Assembly: GCA_049589355.1 (NCBI GenBank)
Contig: JBAWAP010000360.1
Location: forward strand, 1-33,561
DNA length: 33,561 nucleotides
From: JBAWAP01 sp049589355
Lineage (GTDB): Bacteria; Chloroflexota; Anaerolineae; VGOG01
Reading direction: 5' to 3'
The position numbers were made by a program, and so were the translations under genes. This document shows positions 1-7,706 of the stretch, piece after piece (positions within the stretch are counted from its first letter, which is position 1; each line of letters begins with the position of its first letter). The notes below the pieces were generated by a model, which saw only the letters and a list, made by a program, of their open reading frames with translations, made no database searches and was not told where the DNA came from.

Positions 1-54
1 CCCATTCATTTGCCTCTTTTTACCGCATCAAGTTTCTGAGTAGGAGCGTTTTTT

Positions 55-106
55 GCGACGAAGCAATCTCCTCCTTGCGGCTTGGGGATTGCTTCGCTTC
101 GCTCGC
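55..106. repeat. REP-like palindromic intergenic repeat
   Basis: An inverted repeat whose arms carry CGAAGCAATC and GATTGCTTCG around a loop of about 18 bases, with an outer GCGA/TCGC pair. It lies just downstream of the 3' end of the acetyltransferase gene. The sequence resembles a widespread palindromic repeat seen in many environmental bacterial genomes (from memory). It could form an RNA hairpin after the gene. No gene is visible in bases 1-153. Confidence 0.6.
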
Positions 107-153
107 AATGACAGCCTGAGTAGTCACAGGGAGCGTATCATATTTGCGACACA

Positions 154-720
154 CTAGTGATCAGCCTCGGGCTCTAATTTCACCAGGATTTCCCATGTTC
201 CTGCCTCCAGCCTACTCTCGGTTGGCAGTCCACTGTGCCGAATGAATCGCATGATCCGGACGTTATCGTGGCGGACTGTAGCCATGAAGGCGTGGATACC
301 GTGCGTCTGGGCATACGCCACCAGCCGCTTCAGCAGTAACGTTCCCAGCCCCCGGTTCTGATACTCGTCTTCGACGACAACCGCAGCCTCAGCCAAGCCA
401 GGCCCGGCTGCAGGATCCACTGCGTAGCGTGCAACGGCTATGATGTGCTCTTCGTCGCATTGCTCGCGCGTTGCCACCAACGCCATCCGCGTTCGGTAGT
501 CCACGTTGGCCAGTTGCTCAGCTTGCTCGTCTGATAGCTCTTTGGGGTGCCCCAAAAAACGAAAGGAGATGCTCTCCGGCGAGAGCCGGGCGAAGAGCTC
601 TTGCAGGCGGCGCGCATCGTCCGGGCGGATAGGCCGGATCGTCACCGTCGTGCCGTCGCGCAGCGTAACTGCTTCGGGTTTTTCTGGTGTCACTTGCATT
701 TCCTTTTCCAGGCAGGTCAT
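154..720 (-). CDS. GNAT family N-acetyltransferase
   Basis: A cytoplasmic protein of 188 residues with a single GNAT fold, which transfers an acetyl group from acetyl-CoA to an unknown amine. The opening segment with RDGTTVTIRPIRPDD is typical of GNAT N-termini. The acetyl-CoA pyrophosphate-binding motif is QNRGLG, preceded by the strand AAVVVEDEY, and the C-terminal half has the usual HDNVRIMRF helix. The reading frame is open upstream to 1158, but that extension overlaps the permease gene and is low-complexity. ATG at 720 is chosen because GAGGG sits at a good distance upstream; ATG at 699 is a possible alternative. It follows the permease by about 30 bp, so it may be co-transcribed with the ABC cassette. 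Substrate unknown. Confidence 0.88.
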   Translation of the reverse strand: MTCLEKEMQVTPEKPEAVTLRDGTTVTIRPIRPDDARRLQELFARLSPESISFRFLGHPKELSDEQAEQLANVDYRTRMALVATREQCDEEHIIAVARYAVDPAAGPGLAEAAVVVEDEYQNRGLGTLLLKRLVAYAQTHGIHAFMATVRHDNVRIMRFIRHSGLPTESRLEAGTWEILVKLEPEADH

Positions 721-752
721 TACGCCCTCTGTGGTTTTGAAGAGCTGCAAAC

Positions 753-1988
753 CTATGCTCGCCCCAACAGCGCACCGAAGAAACGCTTTACCGAGAAGGT
801 CTGCCCGGAGAGCAGATGCTGGGCGTGGAACATGGCGGCGACGGCACGGATGACTCCGTATGCTGTGATCAGCAGCAGGCTTGCCGCCAGCAGCGGTTGC
901 CACCATGGCACACCACCGACCGACAGGCGCAGCATCATCGTCATCGGGGCGGTCAGGGGGAACAGGCTTAGCCCGGTGGCCAGAGCTCCGTGGGGCTGCT
1001 CGATAAGGATGGAGCTCAAAAACATAGGGATAATTGTTGGCCAGATAACGATAATGGTTGACTGGGAGCCTTCTTTTAAGTTGGGCACCAGTGCTCCCAG
1101 AGCGGCCATCAGGCTGGCGTACACAGCGTAGCCGAGCAGGAAGAACACGATCCCCCACGCCAGGATCGAGGGCGGGAGTTCGAGACCCGAGGGTAAGTCG
1201 AAGGTGCGCCCGCTGAGACGTAGCAAGGTGTAGCCGGTCCCGAACCAGATCACGGTCTGCAGCAAGCCTGTGAGCCCCAACCCGATGATCTTGCCGGCCA
1301 GCAACTGCCTGGGCCTGATGGACGACATAAGGATCTCCATTACCTGATTCTGTTTCTCCACGGTGATACTGTTGAGCAGCAAGCTAGACGACATAATGAT
1401 GACGACGTAAAAGATGATCATGGTGGCGTAGGGGACAGCGAATGTCAATGGGTTGTCCCGATCACGCTTTTGGCTGGGAGCCAGAGCCCTCACCTCTACA
1501 TCCATCGCATTCCAGAACCCTTGGATCCGTTCGGGCTCGTTGTCCAAAAGGTTGGCGGTAATGGTCTGACGCATGACCCACGACTGGCCCTTGTTGGAAG
1601 TCCAGCTATACTCTGGGTTGATGTAGATCAGATCACCACTTTCGACATAATCCGCAGGGATGATGTAATAAGCGGCAATCTCCCCATCGCTCAATGCCTG
1701 ACGGGCGCTGTCCTCATCAGGGTAGGCCACGAGTATGCCCTCTGGAATGTCTTCATGGATGACCTTGATCAACCCACTATGATCAACGTATCCCTCGACC
1801 TGAAGTTCCGATTTATCCGGGATGGCGCTTGATCCAGTGAGCGCGCTGAGCGTATCACCCCTGAGAGCCGAAATGCCCAGGAAAATCAGGGCAGCGATCA
1901 GCGGCAGACCAAAGGTGGTGAATAGAAACGACTTGCGGGTGACGGCGGTGATGATTTCGTTGCGTAGGACAAGGAGTGTTTTCTTCAT
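753..1988 (-). CDS. ABC-2 type transporter permease, NatB-like (second permease of cassette 1)
   Basis: A 411-residue integral membrane protein. One transmembrane helix near residues 17-38 is followed by a large extracytoplasmic domain with the recurring phrase PADYVESGD, then a C-terminal group of about five to six helices beginning near VPYATMIIFYVV. The cytoplasmic loop EKQNQVMEILMSSIRPRQLL is the typical coupling segment of this family. The frame is open to 2093, but ATG at 1988 is preferred because GAGGAAG precedes it and the extra residues overlap the upstream gene. It is the third gene of an ATPase-permease-permease operon. It is paralogous to the permease at 28903-30165 and occupies the same operon position. 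Substrate unknown; NatA/NatB relatives include sodium exporters, but that is not evidence here. Confidence 0.9.
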   Translation of the reverse strand: MKKTLLVLRNEIITAVTRKSFLFTTFGLPLIAALIFLGISALRGDTLSALTGSSAIPDKSELQVEGYVDHSGLIKVIHEDIPEGILVAYPDEDSARQALSDGEIAAYYIIPADYVESGDLIYINPEYSWTSNKGQSWVMRQTITANLLDNEPERIQGFWNAMDVEVRALAPSQKRDRDNPLTFAVPYATMIIFYVVIIMSSSLLLNSITVEKQNQVMEILMSSIRPRQLLAGKIIGLGLTGLLQTVIWFGTGYTLLRLSGRTFDLPSGLELPPSILAWGIVFFLLGYAVYASLMAALGALVPNLKEGSQSTIIVIWPTIIPMFLSSILIEQPHGALATGLSLFPLTAPMTMMLRLSVGGVPWWQPLLAASLLLITAYGVIRAVAAMFHAQHLLSGQTFSVKRFFGALLGRA

Positions 1989-2013
1989 GGCTTCCTCCAC
2001 GTCTCTTGACGTT

Positions 2014-3258
2014 TCACGTTTGGCGTTTGACGCTAAAAAGCTCACGCCAGTTAAGCCGTTGGCCATAACGGAGCATCCCCAGGCGAAAGGCACGTCCAGC
2101 CAACCACACGGCTCCCCCTGCGCACAGCGTCAGAAGCGTCACGCTGACGGCGACTTGCCAGAAGGGTACTGGTACCGACATCGTGCGCATAGCGAATGTG
2201 GATAGGGCTGTGGGTGGGAAGAGGCTCAAGCCGATAGCCAGAGGGCTGTTAGGATTTTCTATGATCAGCACAGCAAACCAGAAAGGCGCTACGACTGGCA
2301 GGCTGAAGAGCCCTGCGACCTGCTGGGCATCCTGGCCCTCTATCACGGTTGCGCCAGCAGCGGTCATCAGGGATGCTATCATCACGTAGGTGGGAAGTGC
2401 GATTGCCAGCATGGTGATGATGATTCGCGAATCTATGCTCAGGTTTTGAAGTATGCCAAGGCCCAGGTAACGGCCACCGATTAACACTGCTAGCACGACG
2501 AAAGCGACCCAGGCGATGACTTGAGTGAGAGTGATGGCGACGATGCCCAGCACCTTGCCGCCGATCAACTGACCGGGCGAGATCGAGGTCACCACGATCT
2601 CCACGGTGCGGTTCTCTTTCTCCGTGGCGACAGCCTGCGTCAGGTAGCCCGAACTCATGAAGAGCAGCACAATGAAGACTATACCTATGAAGAACGGCAG
2701 AAGGTTGTTCAGGAACGTCCTGTCGGAGAATTCACGGCCGCCCCCAGGCCCATCATCTGGCCAACGAACGATCAGGTTGCTGCCGGCAACAGCCCGGCGG
2801 GCAATCTCTGGTGGCACGTCGCTGATCTTGTTGATCTGCATGAAATCCCAGAACTGACGGTTGACGTTATCGCCGGGCGGCTCGATGTATACCAGTTCAA
2901 CGCGGTTGGTCTGGCGATAATCGGCAGCCACGACGTAATAGGCCTGAATAGCTTTCGACTCCAAGGCCTCGCGTGCCTCTTCTTCTGTCTGAAAGGGGAT
3001 CAAGGGCACCAGATCTGAGGTGCTGGGGTTGTCGGGCGATCCAGCTCTTCTTGGCGTAGGGATGGGGTCTGCCAGCACGCCGGCATGATCTACGTAGCCG
3101 ACTGCGGCGTCGGGATTCTCCATAGAGTCAATGAACCACCCCAGTCCGATAGAAAAGGCAAGTATCAAGGGCACGCTGAGGATAGCAATGATGAAGCTCT
3201 TCTTGAAGACATTCCGAGCGTATTCGTATTTGGCGACGAGCCAGAATTTTGACATCAT
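2014..3258 (-). CDS. ABC-2 type transporter permease, NatB-like (first permease of cassette 1)
   Basis: A 414-residue membrane protein: one N-terminal helix (about residues 21-43), an extracytoplasmic domain with VAADYRQTNRVELVYI, and a C-terminal bundle starting near LLPFFIGIVFIVLLF. The motif ATEKENRTVEIVVTSISPGQ is the cytoplasmic coupling loop shared with the other large permeases here. The gene starts ATGATG (3258 or 3255), overlaps the end of the ATPase gene, and has a strong GGAAGGAGG site just upstream, indicating coupled translation. The closest relative in the window is 30192-31403. The last codons and the short gap to the next gene contain a run of GTTT-rich micro-repeats around 2004-2033. 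It probably forms a heteromeric exporter with its neighbours; cargo unknown. Confidence 0.9.
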   Translation of the reverse strand: MMSKFWLVAKYEYARNVFKKSFIIAILSVPLILAFSIGLGWFIDSMENPDAAVGYVDHAGVLADPIPTPRRAGSPDNPSTSDLVPLIPFQTEEEAREALESKAIQAYYVVAADYRQTNRVELVYIEPPGDNVNRQFWDFMQINKISDVPPEIARRAVAGSNLIVRWPDDGPGGGREFSDRTFLNNLLPFFIGIVFIVLLFMSSGYLTQAVATEKENRTVEIVVTSISPGQLIGGKVLGIVAITLTQVIAWVAFVVLAVLIGGRYLGLGILQNLSIDSRIIITMLAIALPTYVMIASLMTAAGATVIEGQDAQQVAGLFSLPVVAPFWFAVLIIENPNSPLAIGLSLFPPTALSTFAMRTMSVPVPFWQVAVSVTLLTLCAGGAVWLAGRAFRLGMLRYGQRLNWRELFSVKRQT

Positions 3259-4151
3259 GCGCCTCCTTCCTCCACTACGCGGATGAAGATTTCGTCCAGG
3301 GTAGGAACGGCGATCTCAAACTTCTCCAGGACTACATTTTGCGCCATCAAAGCGTGCAGCACATCCTGGGGGGTGGTGTCCCTGGCCAGAGTCAGTTTGA
3401 AAGCGTTGTTGTGGGGTGCAACGTGTTCCACCCCGGCCACGGTTGGCAGATCGCCCGCAGCGCGCACCAGCACCGCGTGGCCCGAATACCGGTGGCGGAT
3501 CTCGTCCAGGTTGCCATAGAGCACATCCCGTCCCTCATCAATCAGCAGGATGCGGTCGCACAGCTCCTCGATCTGGTGCATCTGGTGGGTGGACATAAGA
3601 ATTGTAGTTCCCTGCTCGCGCAGTTCACGCATCAGGTCTTTGACCAATTGGGCGTTGATGGGGTCGAGGGCGGCAAAGGGTTCATCAATGATGACCAGCT
3701 CTGGGCGGTGGATGATGGTGTTGATTATCTGCGCCTTTTGCTGCATGCCCTTGCTGAGCTCCTTGACCTTTTTGCTTTTGTGGGCGGCCAGGTCAAAGCG
3801 TTCCAGCAGCGTCCCCAGGCGTTGGCGGGCTTCCGCAGACGATAAGCCTTTCAGCGAGGCCAGGTAGAGCAGACAGCGCTCCAGAGGGGCGTCCTGATAG
3901 AGGCCGCGCTCTTCGGGCATGTAGCCGATGCGCTCCTTCTTCTCTTCGGTCATCGGCCCGTCCAGGATGGACACCGTGCCGCGCTCCGGCTTGAAGATGT
4001 CCAGCATCAGGCGGATGGTGGTGGTCTTGCCCGCGCCGTTGGGGCCGAGCAGTCCGAAGACCTCGCCGCGTTCGACGTCGAAGGATACGTCAACTACCGC
4101 ATGGGTACTGCCAAACGATTTGGCGACGTGGGAAACTTGTACAGTGGGCAT
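3255..4151 (-). CDS. ABC transporter ATP-binding protein, NatA/YhaQ-like (cassette 1)
   Basis: A 298-residue cytoplasmic ATPase that powers the two permeases encoded immediately downstream. It has Walker A GPNGAGKTT (residues 36-44), a Q-loop region replaced by YMPEERGLY as usual in this subfamily, the signature LSKGMQQK (about 132-139), Walker B LVIIDEP (about 152-158) and the switch histidine in STHQ. The C-terminal 80 residues form the DUF4162-type extension found on ABC-2 exporters. The start has an AGGAGG-like site in GAGGAGCTT. Its nearest paralogue is 31396-32316. Upstream of it lie repeat B1 and a conserved TATAAT box. Confidence 0.95.
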   Translation of the reverse strand: MPTVQVSHVAKSFGSTHAVVDVSFDVERGEVFGLLGPNGAGKTTTIRLMLDIFKPERGTVSILDGPMTEEKKERIGYMPEERGLYQDAPLERCLLYLASLKGLSSAEARQRLGTLLERFDLAAHKSKKVKELSKGMQQKAQIINTIIHRPELVIIDEPFAALDPINAQLVKDLMRELREQGTTILMSTHQMHQIEELCDRILLIDEGRDVLYGNLDEIRHRYSGHAVLVRAAGDLPTVAGVEHVAPHNNAFKLTLARDTTPQDVLHALMAQNVVLEKFEIAVPTLDEIFIRVVEEGGA

Positions 4152-4267
4152 GATAAGCTCCTCCTCTTTTTGGTTTTACACTGGCTTATGCTCGATGCGT
4201 TTGACAATGCCTAGTCCCGTGCCATAGATAATACAGAATATCAGGCCAAGAGGTTCGTATCTGGACT

Positions 4268-4360
4268 CAATTATACAACAAAAATCCCTCAGACGCATCG
4301 GTCAGGTGGGGGATTTTGCTATTGTACAGATGTCCAATCTTTTTCTTGGTCACGTGACCA
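4268..4360 (-). repeat. Dispersed repeat B1: terminator hairpin, TATAAT box and palindrome
   Basis: About 93 bp shared with 13299-13397. Read on the minus strand it contains the palindrome GGTCACGTGACC (4348-4359), an A-rich run, an imperfect inverted repeat ending ATGTCCAAT, then a hairpin (4280-4317) with an A-rich 5' arm, a U-run after the 3' arm, and a loop carrying CGCATCGG on the plus strand. A TATAAT hexamer follows (4270-4275). It could terminate transcription from the GTPase side and, through the TATAAT box, start transcription of the ABC cassette. No good -35 hexamer is visible. Confidence 0.65.
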
Positions 4361-4403
4361 ATTCTATGTTCAGTCGCTCAACCAGCCGCTCCTCTGGCAA
4401 TGC

Positions 4404-4439
4404 AAAAAGCCACTTGTGCGGTTGACGCAGGTGGCTTTT
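4404..4439 (-). terminator. Repeat hairpin A1, intrinsic terminator
   Basis: An inverted repeat with AAAAAGCCAC on one arm and GTGGCTTTT on the other, with a loop around CGGTTGA. The U-run on either strand makes it a likely bidirectional intrinsic terminator. It is one of four copies of hairpin A in the window. The neighbouring TTGCCA box (4395-4400) is kept, but the -10 position 17 bp further on reads GCGACT, so the promoter half of this copy looks decayed. Confidence 0.75.
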
Positions 4440-4861
4440 CTCTTCGGTGGTACTTATCGCGGTCAAGGTTGTCTCCTTCTTACCCGCCACCATAACACTG
4501 CCAGCCCACCAGCGCCAGCCACGGCCAGATGTTTCAGCAAGCCCAGACAAGTATGGCTGTCTATTCATTTACTTCTACATCCTCAACCATGCATAACGTT
4601 AAAGATCAAGAGAGCCATCCCCATTTGCCCAGGAAGCTTGTGCTATAGTTGCTTTAGCCCTGCTTGCTGGACGTGAGGACTTGGGCGCCGGGATTACCAG
4701 AGCCTATGGCGTCCTTCTTTCAGTAAGTCGCTGACAGGTCTGCGACTTGGATGGCGGCGAACCATCTATCCCGCAGAAATCGGTGATGACTGAGGAACCA
4801 TGCCGAGTTTGGCCCCGACCAGGCTTAGGCATCCTTCCAAATTTGATCGGAGCTACTCCAA
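4440..4861. other. Intergenic stretch with no gene recognised
   Basis: Some 420 bp between hairpin A1 and the 3' end of the GTPase gene. I see no convincing gene on either strand. A perfect 7-bp stem (AAGTCGC at 4725-4731 with GCGACTT at 4742-4748) is the only clear structure, and it lacks a U-run. Short open frames here have no ribosome-binding site and no recognisable domain. Confidence 0.4.
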
Positions 4862-5899
4862 CTACCGCGGCAATACTGCTTCAAAGAGTTCCGCGAGTCC
4901 CAACCGTCTACCATCTACTGTCCCAAAACAGCTAGTGTACACGATCTTGAAATGGCGAATCTCTCCTTTTAGGTAGGTTATTAGATCAGAGAAGTCGTGT
5001 TCAATGGAGAACTTACCTGCTTCAAGAACAGCGTTATCGATTTCGCCTATGGGAGGTGTGAGTGCTCCAAACCCTACTCGAGCGATTGCTTGCGCAATCA
5101 TATCAGGTTTCACCTCCTTCACAATACTGAGTAGATCTGCCTTTGTGAAGGCAAGTACAACAGGGGTTCGTTGTGTCGCGCGAACTCCTACAATGTCTAC
5201 GTAATTCTGCCAAGCGGCCCTTAAAGCCGCTGACATCTCGGCTACATATGTTCTGTCTTTCCAATACACTTGTTCAAGGTACTTTCCTAAATCAACAATA
5301 AAAACTAGAGTATCTGCCTCTGACACCCATTTGAAGAACGGTGACGTATGAAGCCATGGGCCGTATTGCAGAACATACTCTTTACTGTCATCACCAGGGA
5401 AGTCACCGAATTCCACTTTATAAGTCTGGGGCAAGAACCATCTCACAATTTCTATTTCTGTCCGATAGGCAAATAGGTCTTGATCTGTGGTAGGGCCCAA
5501 TGCCTCTCCCCTTTCGAGCTTGGCTAGATCAGCGTTTACCCTCTCAATGGTGCTCTGGCCCTTTGGGCTCACTTTGGGGCCAAGCATTCTCCGGGCAAAG
5601 ATCTCGCCAAATAGTGCTGTTATCAATGTCGTTTTCCCGCATTTTGGAAACCCGACAATTGCCACGCTGTGAGCTATCGCCAAACTTTCCCTTGAGCGAA
5701 GGAAGGATAGCCAGAACGTACCCACTGCAAGTAGCAGGACAAGGACTTCAAGTAGTGTGGAAAAATACTCAAGACTGGGAATGAACCTTGAAAACACAGC
5801 CTTGAGTAGATTGTCAAAAGCTATCACGACGAGGATCAGAGCGATTGATGTAACCAGCAATACCATCGATCTTGTGATAAGTCTATCTCTGTCTCTCAT
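4862..5899 (-). CDS. Membrane-anchored TRAFAC-type GTPase, function unknown
   Basis: A 345-residue protein with two N-terminal transmembrane helices (about residues 12-30 and 47-66) and a cytoplasmic P-loop GTPase domain. The G1/Walker A motif is GFPKCGKTT (83-91), G3 is GDFPGD (165-170), and G4 is FTKAD (251-255). The loop after G1 (GPKVSPKGQSTIERV) is long, as in divergent membrane-linked GTPases rather than translation factors or FeoB. The start overlaps the end of the upstream gene by 4 bp (ATGA) and has GAGG upstream, so the two are translationally coupled. Base composition is AT-richer than the flanking ABC genes, suggesting transfer. I do not recognise a named family; a defence or stress role is only an inference from the accessory context. 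Confidence 0.85.
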   Translation of the reverse strand: MRDRDRLITRSMVLLVTSIALILVVIAFDNLLKAVFSRFIPSLEYFSTLLEVLVLLLAVGTFWLSFLRSRESLAIAHSVAIVGFPKCGKTTLITALFGEIFARRMLGPKVSPKGQSTIERVNADLAKLERGEALGPTTDQDLFAYRTEIEIVRWFLPQTYKVEFGDFPGDDSKEYVLQYGPWLHTSPFFKWVSEADTLVFIVDLGKYLEQVYWKDRTYVAEMSAALRAAWQNYVDIVGVRATQRTPVVLAFTKADLLSIVKEVKPDMIAQAIARVGFGALTPPIGEIDNAVLEAGKFSIEHDFSDLITYLKGEIRHFKIVYTSCFGTVDGRRLGLAELFEAVLPR

Positions 5900-6375
5900 T
5901 GGAACCTCGCTTTCAGCTTGAAACTACGTTGTATTAAGACAAAAATGGACAAGAAGAATGCACTGAGTATAAGTGTCATAACCTGCAATACTGCTAGTGA
6001 ATCTTGAAGTCCTGCCAGATTTCTGTCGTGAATGAGTGTAGAGAAAGCTTCAATGAGTGTGAATAGAGCAAAAAAGATGGCTACGGGGAACCAACAGAGG
6101 GCGGCAGCCCCCGCTACCTCATCTCTTTTTTCAGGGTTCGGGAGCAGGATTTCTTTCTCTGACAAGCTTTGACGGACGAAGAGTGAAGCGAGACTTAACG
6201 ACAGAGCAAGTTCCTTCAAGTCAAAGGTAACCCAAGACAAACACGGGTTGCTGACGAAACGCACCAAACAGGCTGTAAGGTAAGGTACTAGTGGAAGCCA
6301 GACGTGTATTGCCAACCAGGCCCACGTTGACGGGATCTTTGATGAGGGTCGACGTTGTTCATGATTTTCTTGCAT
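5896..6375 (-). CDS. Small multi-spanning membrane protein paired with the GTPase
   Basis: A 159-residue protein with about three to four hydrophobic segments (near residues 17-40, 52-66, 90-113 and 128-148) and a polar, charged N-terminus. No domain is recognised. It is the first gene of a two-gene operon and ends in a 4-bp overlap with the GTPase start. The GTPase itself has two membrane helices, so a complex in the membrane is likely. The only upstream purine-rich site, GGGAGG, is about 12 bases from the ATG, so initiation may be modest. Transcription is probably driven by the promoter at 6658-6686, giving a leader of about 275 nt. Confidence 0.75.
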   Translation of the reverse strand: MQENHEQRRPSSKIPSTWAWLAIHVWLPLVPYLTACLVRFVSNPCLSWVTFDLKELALSLSLASLFVRQSLSEKEILLPNPEKRDEVAGAAALCWFPVAIFFALFTLIEAFSTLIHDRNLAGLQDSLAVLQVMTLILSAFFLSIFVLIQRSFKLKARFQ

Positions 6376-6657
6376 GGGATCTTTCGGCCTCCCAAAAGGC
6401 AGCCACGGAACTATGCAATAGATTTATGCTTCTGCCCGTTCCAGACTCAATGATTAAGGGGCGTTCCAAGATTTCCTCGTCGCTGAGGGTATGGGGCTAA
6501 CTGTTTCGAATTATCTCTGCTTGCGTTCAGTCTCCTTACGCTACGGAACCGATGATACTTGTCTATCTATACTGGCCTAGAATAGCTGCCACACCGCTGC
6601 CTAACTTCATGTAGTGCCAAATGGCACGAAATCCCCTTTCGTTCGGCTGCTAGACAT
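6376..6657 (-). other. Long untranslated leader of the GTPase operon
   Basis: About 280 bp between the promoter at 6658-6686 and the first gene. I see no ORF with a ribosome-binding site. The main structure is the perfect inverted repeat GTGCCAAATGGCAC (6614-6627), annotated separately. The rest is unstructured to the eye. Confidence 0.45.
6614..6627. promoter_or_regulatory. Candidate operator: perfect 6-2-6 inverted repeat
   Basis: GTGCCAAATGGCAC is a perfect dyad located about 25-40 bases downstream of the predicted start of transcription from the promoter at 6658-6686. Position and symmetry fit a dimeric repressor site, but no regulator gene is adjacent and a single occurrence may be chance. 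Confidence 0.3.
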
Positions 6658-6686
6658 AGTATATCATGTTTCGGCTCTTTTGGCAA
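6658..6686 (-). promoter_or_regulatory. Sigma-70 promoter of the GTPase operon (repeat-borne)
   Basis: On the minus strand the -35 box TTGCCA (6681-6686) is followed by a 17-bp spacer and the -10 box TATACT (6658-6663). It lies 7 bp beyond terminator hairpin A2, and the same arrangement recurs at 26219-26247 and 27009-27037. It reads toward the membrane-protein/GTPase pair. Confidence 0.72.
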
Positions 6687-6693
6687 TAGCCTA

Positions 6694-6728
6694 GAAAGCC
6701 ACCTGTGCGGTTGACGCAGGTGGCTTTC
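6694..6728 (-). terminator. Repeat hairpin A2, intrinsic terminator
   Basis: Arms GAAAGCCACCTG and CAGGTGGCTTTC flank a short loop containing GCGGTTGAC. It is one of four copies of hairpin A. The U-run is shorter than in copies A3 and A4. It should block read-through from the ABC genes into the promoter that follows. Confidence 0.72.
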
Positions 6729-6865
6729 CCTCTTTCATCCCTTTGCAAATCGCGCGCCGAGAACGCGATTCCAGAGCCGAGGTGCTCAGTCGAGCCGATG
6801 TCATGATCTTACCACGTTTTACCCGTTCTTGAAACACTGCTAACTTGCCTGAGCGCATACACACC

Positions 6866-6904
6866 AAAAAACTCTCCGGCGCATCGGGCATCTGGGGGAT
6901 TTCT
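6866..6904 (-). terminator. Repeat hairpin B2, terminator downstream of the ABC-2 permease
   Basis: An imperfect hairpin with an A6 run and CTCTCCGG on one arm and CTGGGGGA followed by TTT on the other, loop with GCATCGG. On the minus strand it lies about 40 bp after the stop of the permease gene and ends in a U-run, as expected for an intrinsic terminator of the ABC operon. Confidence 0.65.
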
Positions 6905-6944
6905 ATATTGTACAGCGGCATTTCAATCTCCCTGCAGACTACTT

Positions 6945-7688
6945 TTATTCCCAGCGGAACGTCCGGGTCGCTACGACCACTCCTGCTATCAACATCCCCC
7001 CTAGCACGACCACCTCCGTCAGATGGTGGCTCCAGAGATCACCAAACCACAGTCCCTCCAGGAGGGTGACTACGTGGGTCAGAGGGAGGAACTTGCTGAG
7101 TGAGCGGATGGTCTCTGGGAACGCTTCCCTAGGAAAACCCGCCCCGGAAAGGAAGAGCATCGGATAGAAGATGACCATCCCCACCACCTGGGCAACGCGG
7201 GCCGTGGGGGCCAGGCCTGCGATGACGAAGCCCAGGGAGAAGAAACTCAGACAGGCCAAGACAAAGCCGGCGAGGACAGCTAATGGATTGCCGTCGAAGT
7301 GCAGGTTGTAGATCATTTTTGCTGCGATGATCAGCAGGACAATGCCCAGAGCGGTCATGGTAAAGTTGACTAAAACCGTTGCGGTCAGGATAGTCTGTGG
7401 TCGTAGAGGTGTAGCTCGGTAGCGGCGTAGAACGCCCCTTTCCCGGTACACAGACAGGGTGATGGCAATTGAGAGCATCCCAACGCTGGCGATGATCATG
7501 GCCATGTAGCGCGGCACCGAGACATCTACTGAACCACGGCCATTGAAGAAAGGGGTTGGCTCGTTGCCGTAGATGCTGCCAAAGATGAAGAGCATCATCA
7601 ACGGGAAGGCCAGGGTAAAGAAGGCCGCAAATGGCTCCCGCAGGAACAGCTTCGCTTCCATCAGGGTCAATTTCCATAAACCACGCAT
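6945..7688 (-). CDS. ABC-2 type transporter permease, DrrB/YadH-like (cassette 2)
   Basis: A 247-residue membrane protein with six predicted helices (for example FFTLAFPLMMLFIFGSIYG, MAMIIASVGMLSIAITLSV and GMVIFYPMLFLSGAGFP). The conserved ABC-2 stretch YRERGVLRRYRATPL and the motif MLFLSGAGFPREAFPE are typical of the DrrB/NodJ branch. It follows the ATPase by about 18 bp, so the pair forms a simple two-component exporter. The family moves drugs, lipids or polysaccharides; the cargo here is unknown. The start ATG has GGAGGTGAACG upstream. Confidence 0.92.
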   Translation of the reverse strand: MRGLWKLTLMEAKLFLREPFAAFFTLAFPLMMLFIFGSIYGNEPTPFFNGRGSVDVSVPRYMAMIIASVGMLSIAITLSVYRERGVLRRYRATPLRPQTILTATVLVNFTMTALGIVLLIIAAKMIYNLHFDGNPLAVLAGFVLACLSFFSLGFVIAGLAPTARVAQVVGMVIFYPMLFLSGAGFPREAFPETIRSLSKFLPLTHVVTLLEGLWFGDLWSHHLTEVVVLGGMLIAGVVVATRTFRWE

Positions 7689-7706
7689 CGTTCACCTCCG
7701 TATGGA

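Larger units (their letters stand above)
6694..6905 (-). repeat. Long dispersed repeat, copy 1 (hairpin A, 140-bp spacer, hairpin B2)
   Basis: This block matches 27052-27267 almost throughout. The spacer between the hairpins is about 90% or more identical by eye, including a long shared stretch around 6760-6865. The second hairpin, B2, has arms at about 6866-6902 and the conserved loop motif GCATCGG. A 76-codon frame crosses the block, but a length change breaks that frame in the other copy, so I read it as non-coding repeat DNA, possibly a small RNA ending at hairpin A. Confidence 0.75.

Noticed and set aside
2000..2034. Short GTTT-rich micro-repeats between the two permeases of cassette 1, considered as a CRISPR-like array
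   Set aside because: The units are 6-9 bases with no spacers; it is a simple repeat overlapping the end of a coding sequence.
4240..4275. A TTCG-containing stretch considered as a tRNA T-arm
   Set aside because: No acceptor, D-arm or anticodon stem can be formed around it; no tRNA or rRNA was found anywhere in the window.
6691..6921. A 76-codon frame crossing the long repeat, with a similar frame at 27070-27255
   Set aside because: The two frames share sequence only because the DNA is repeated; an indel changes the ending, the ends run through terminator hairpins, and there is no ribosome-binding site.
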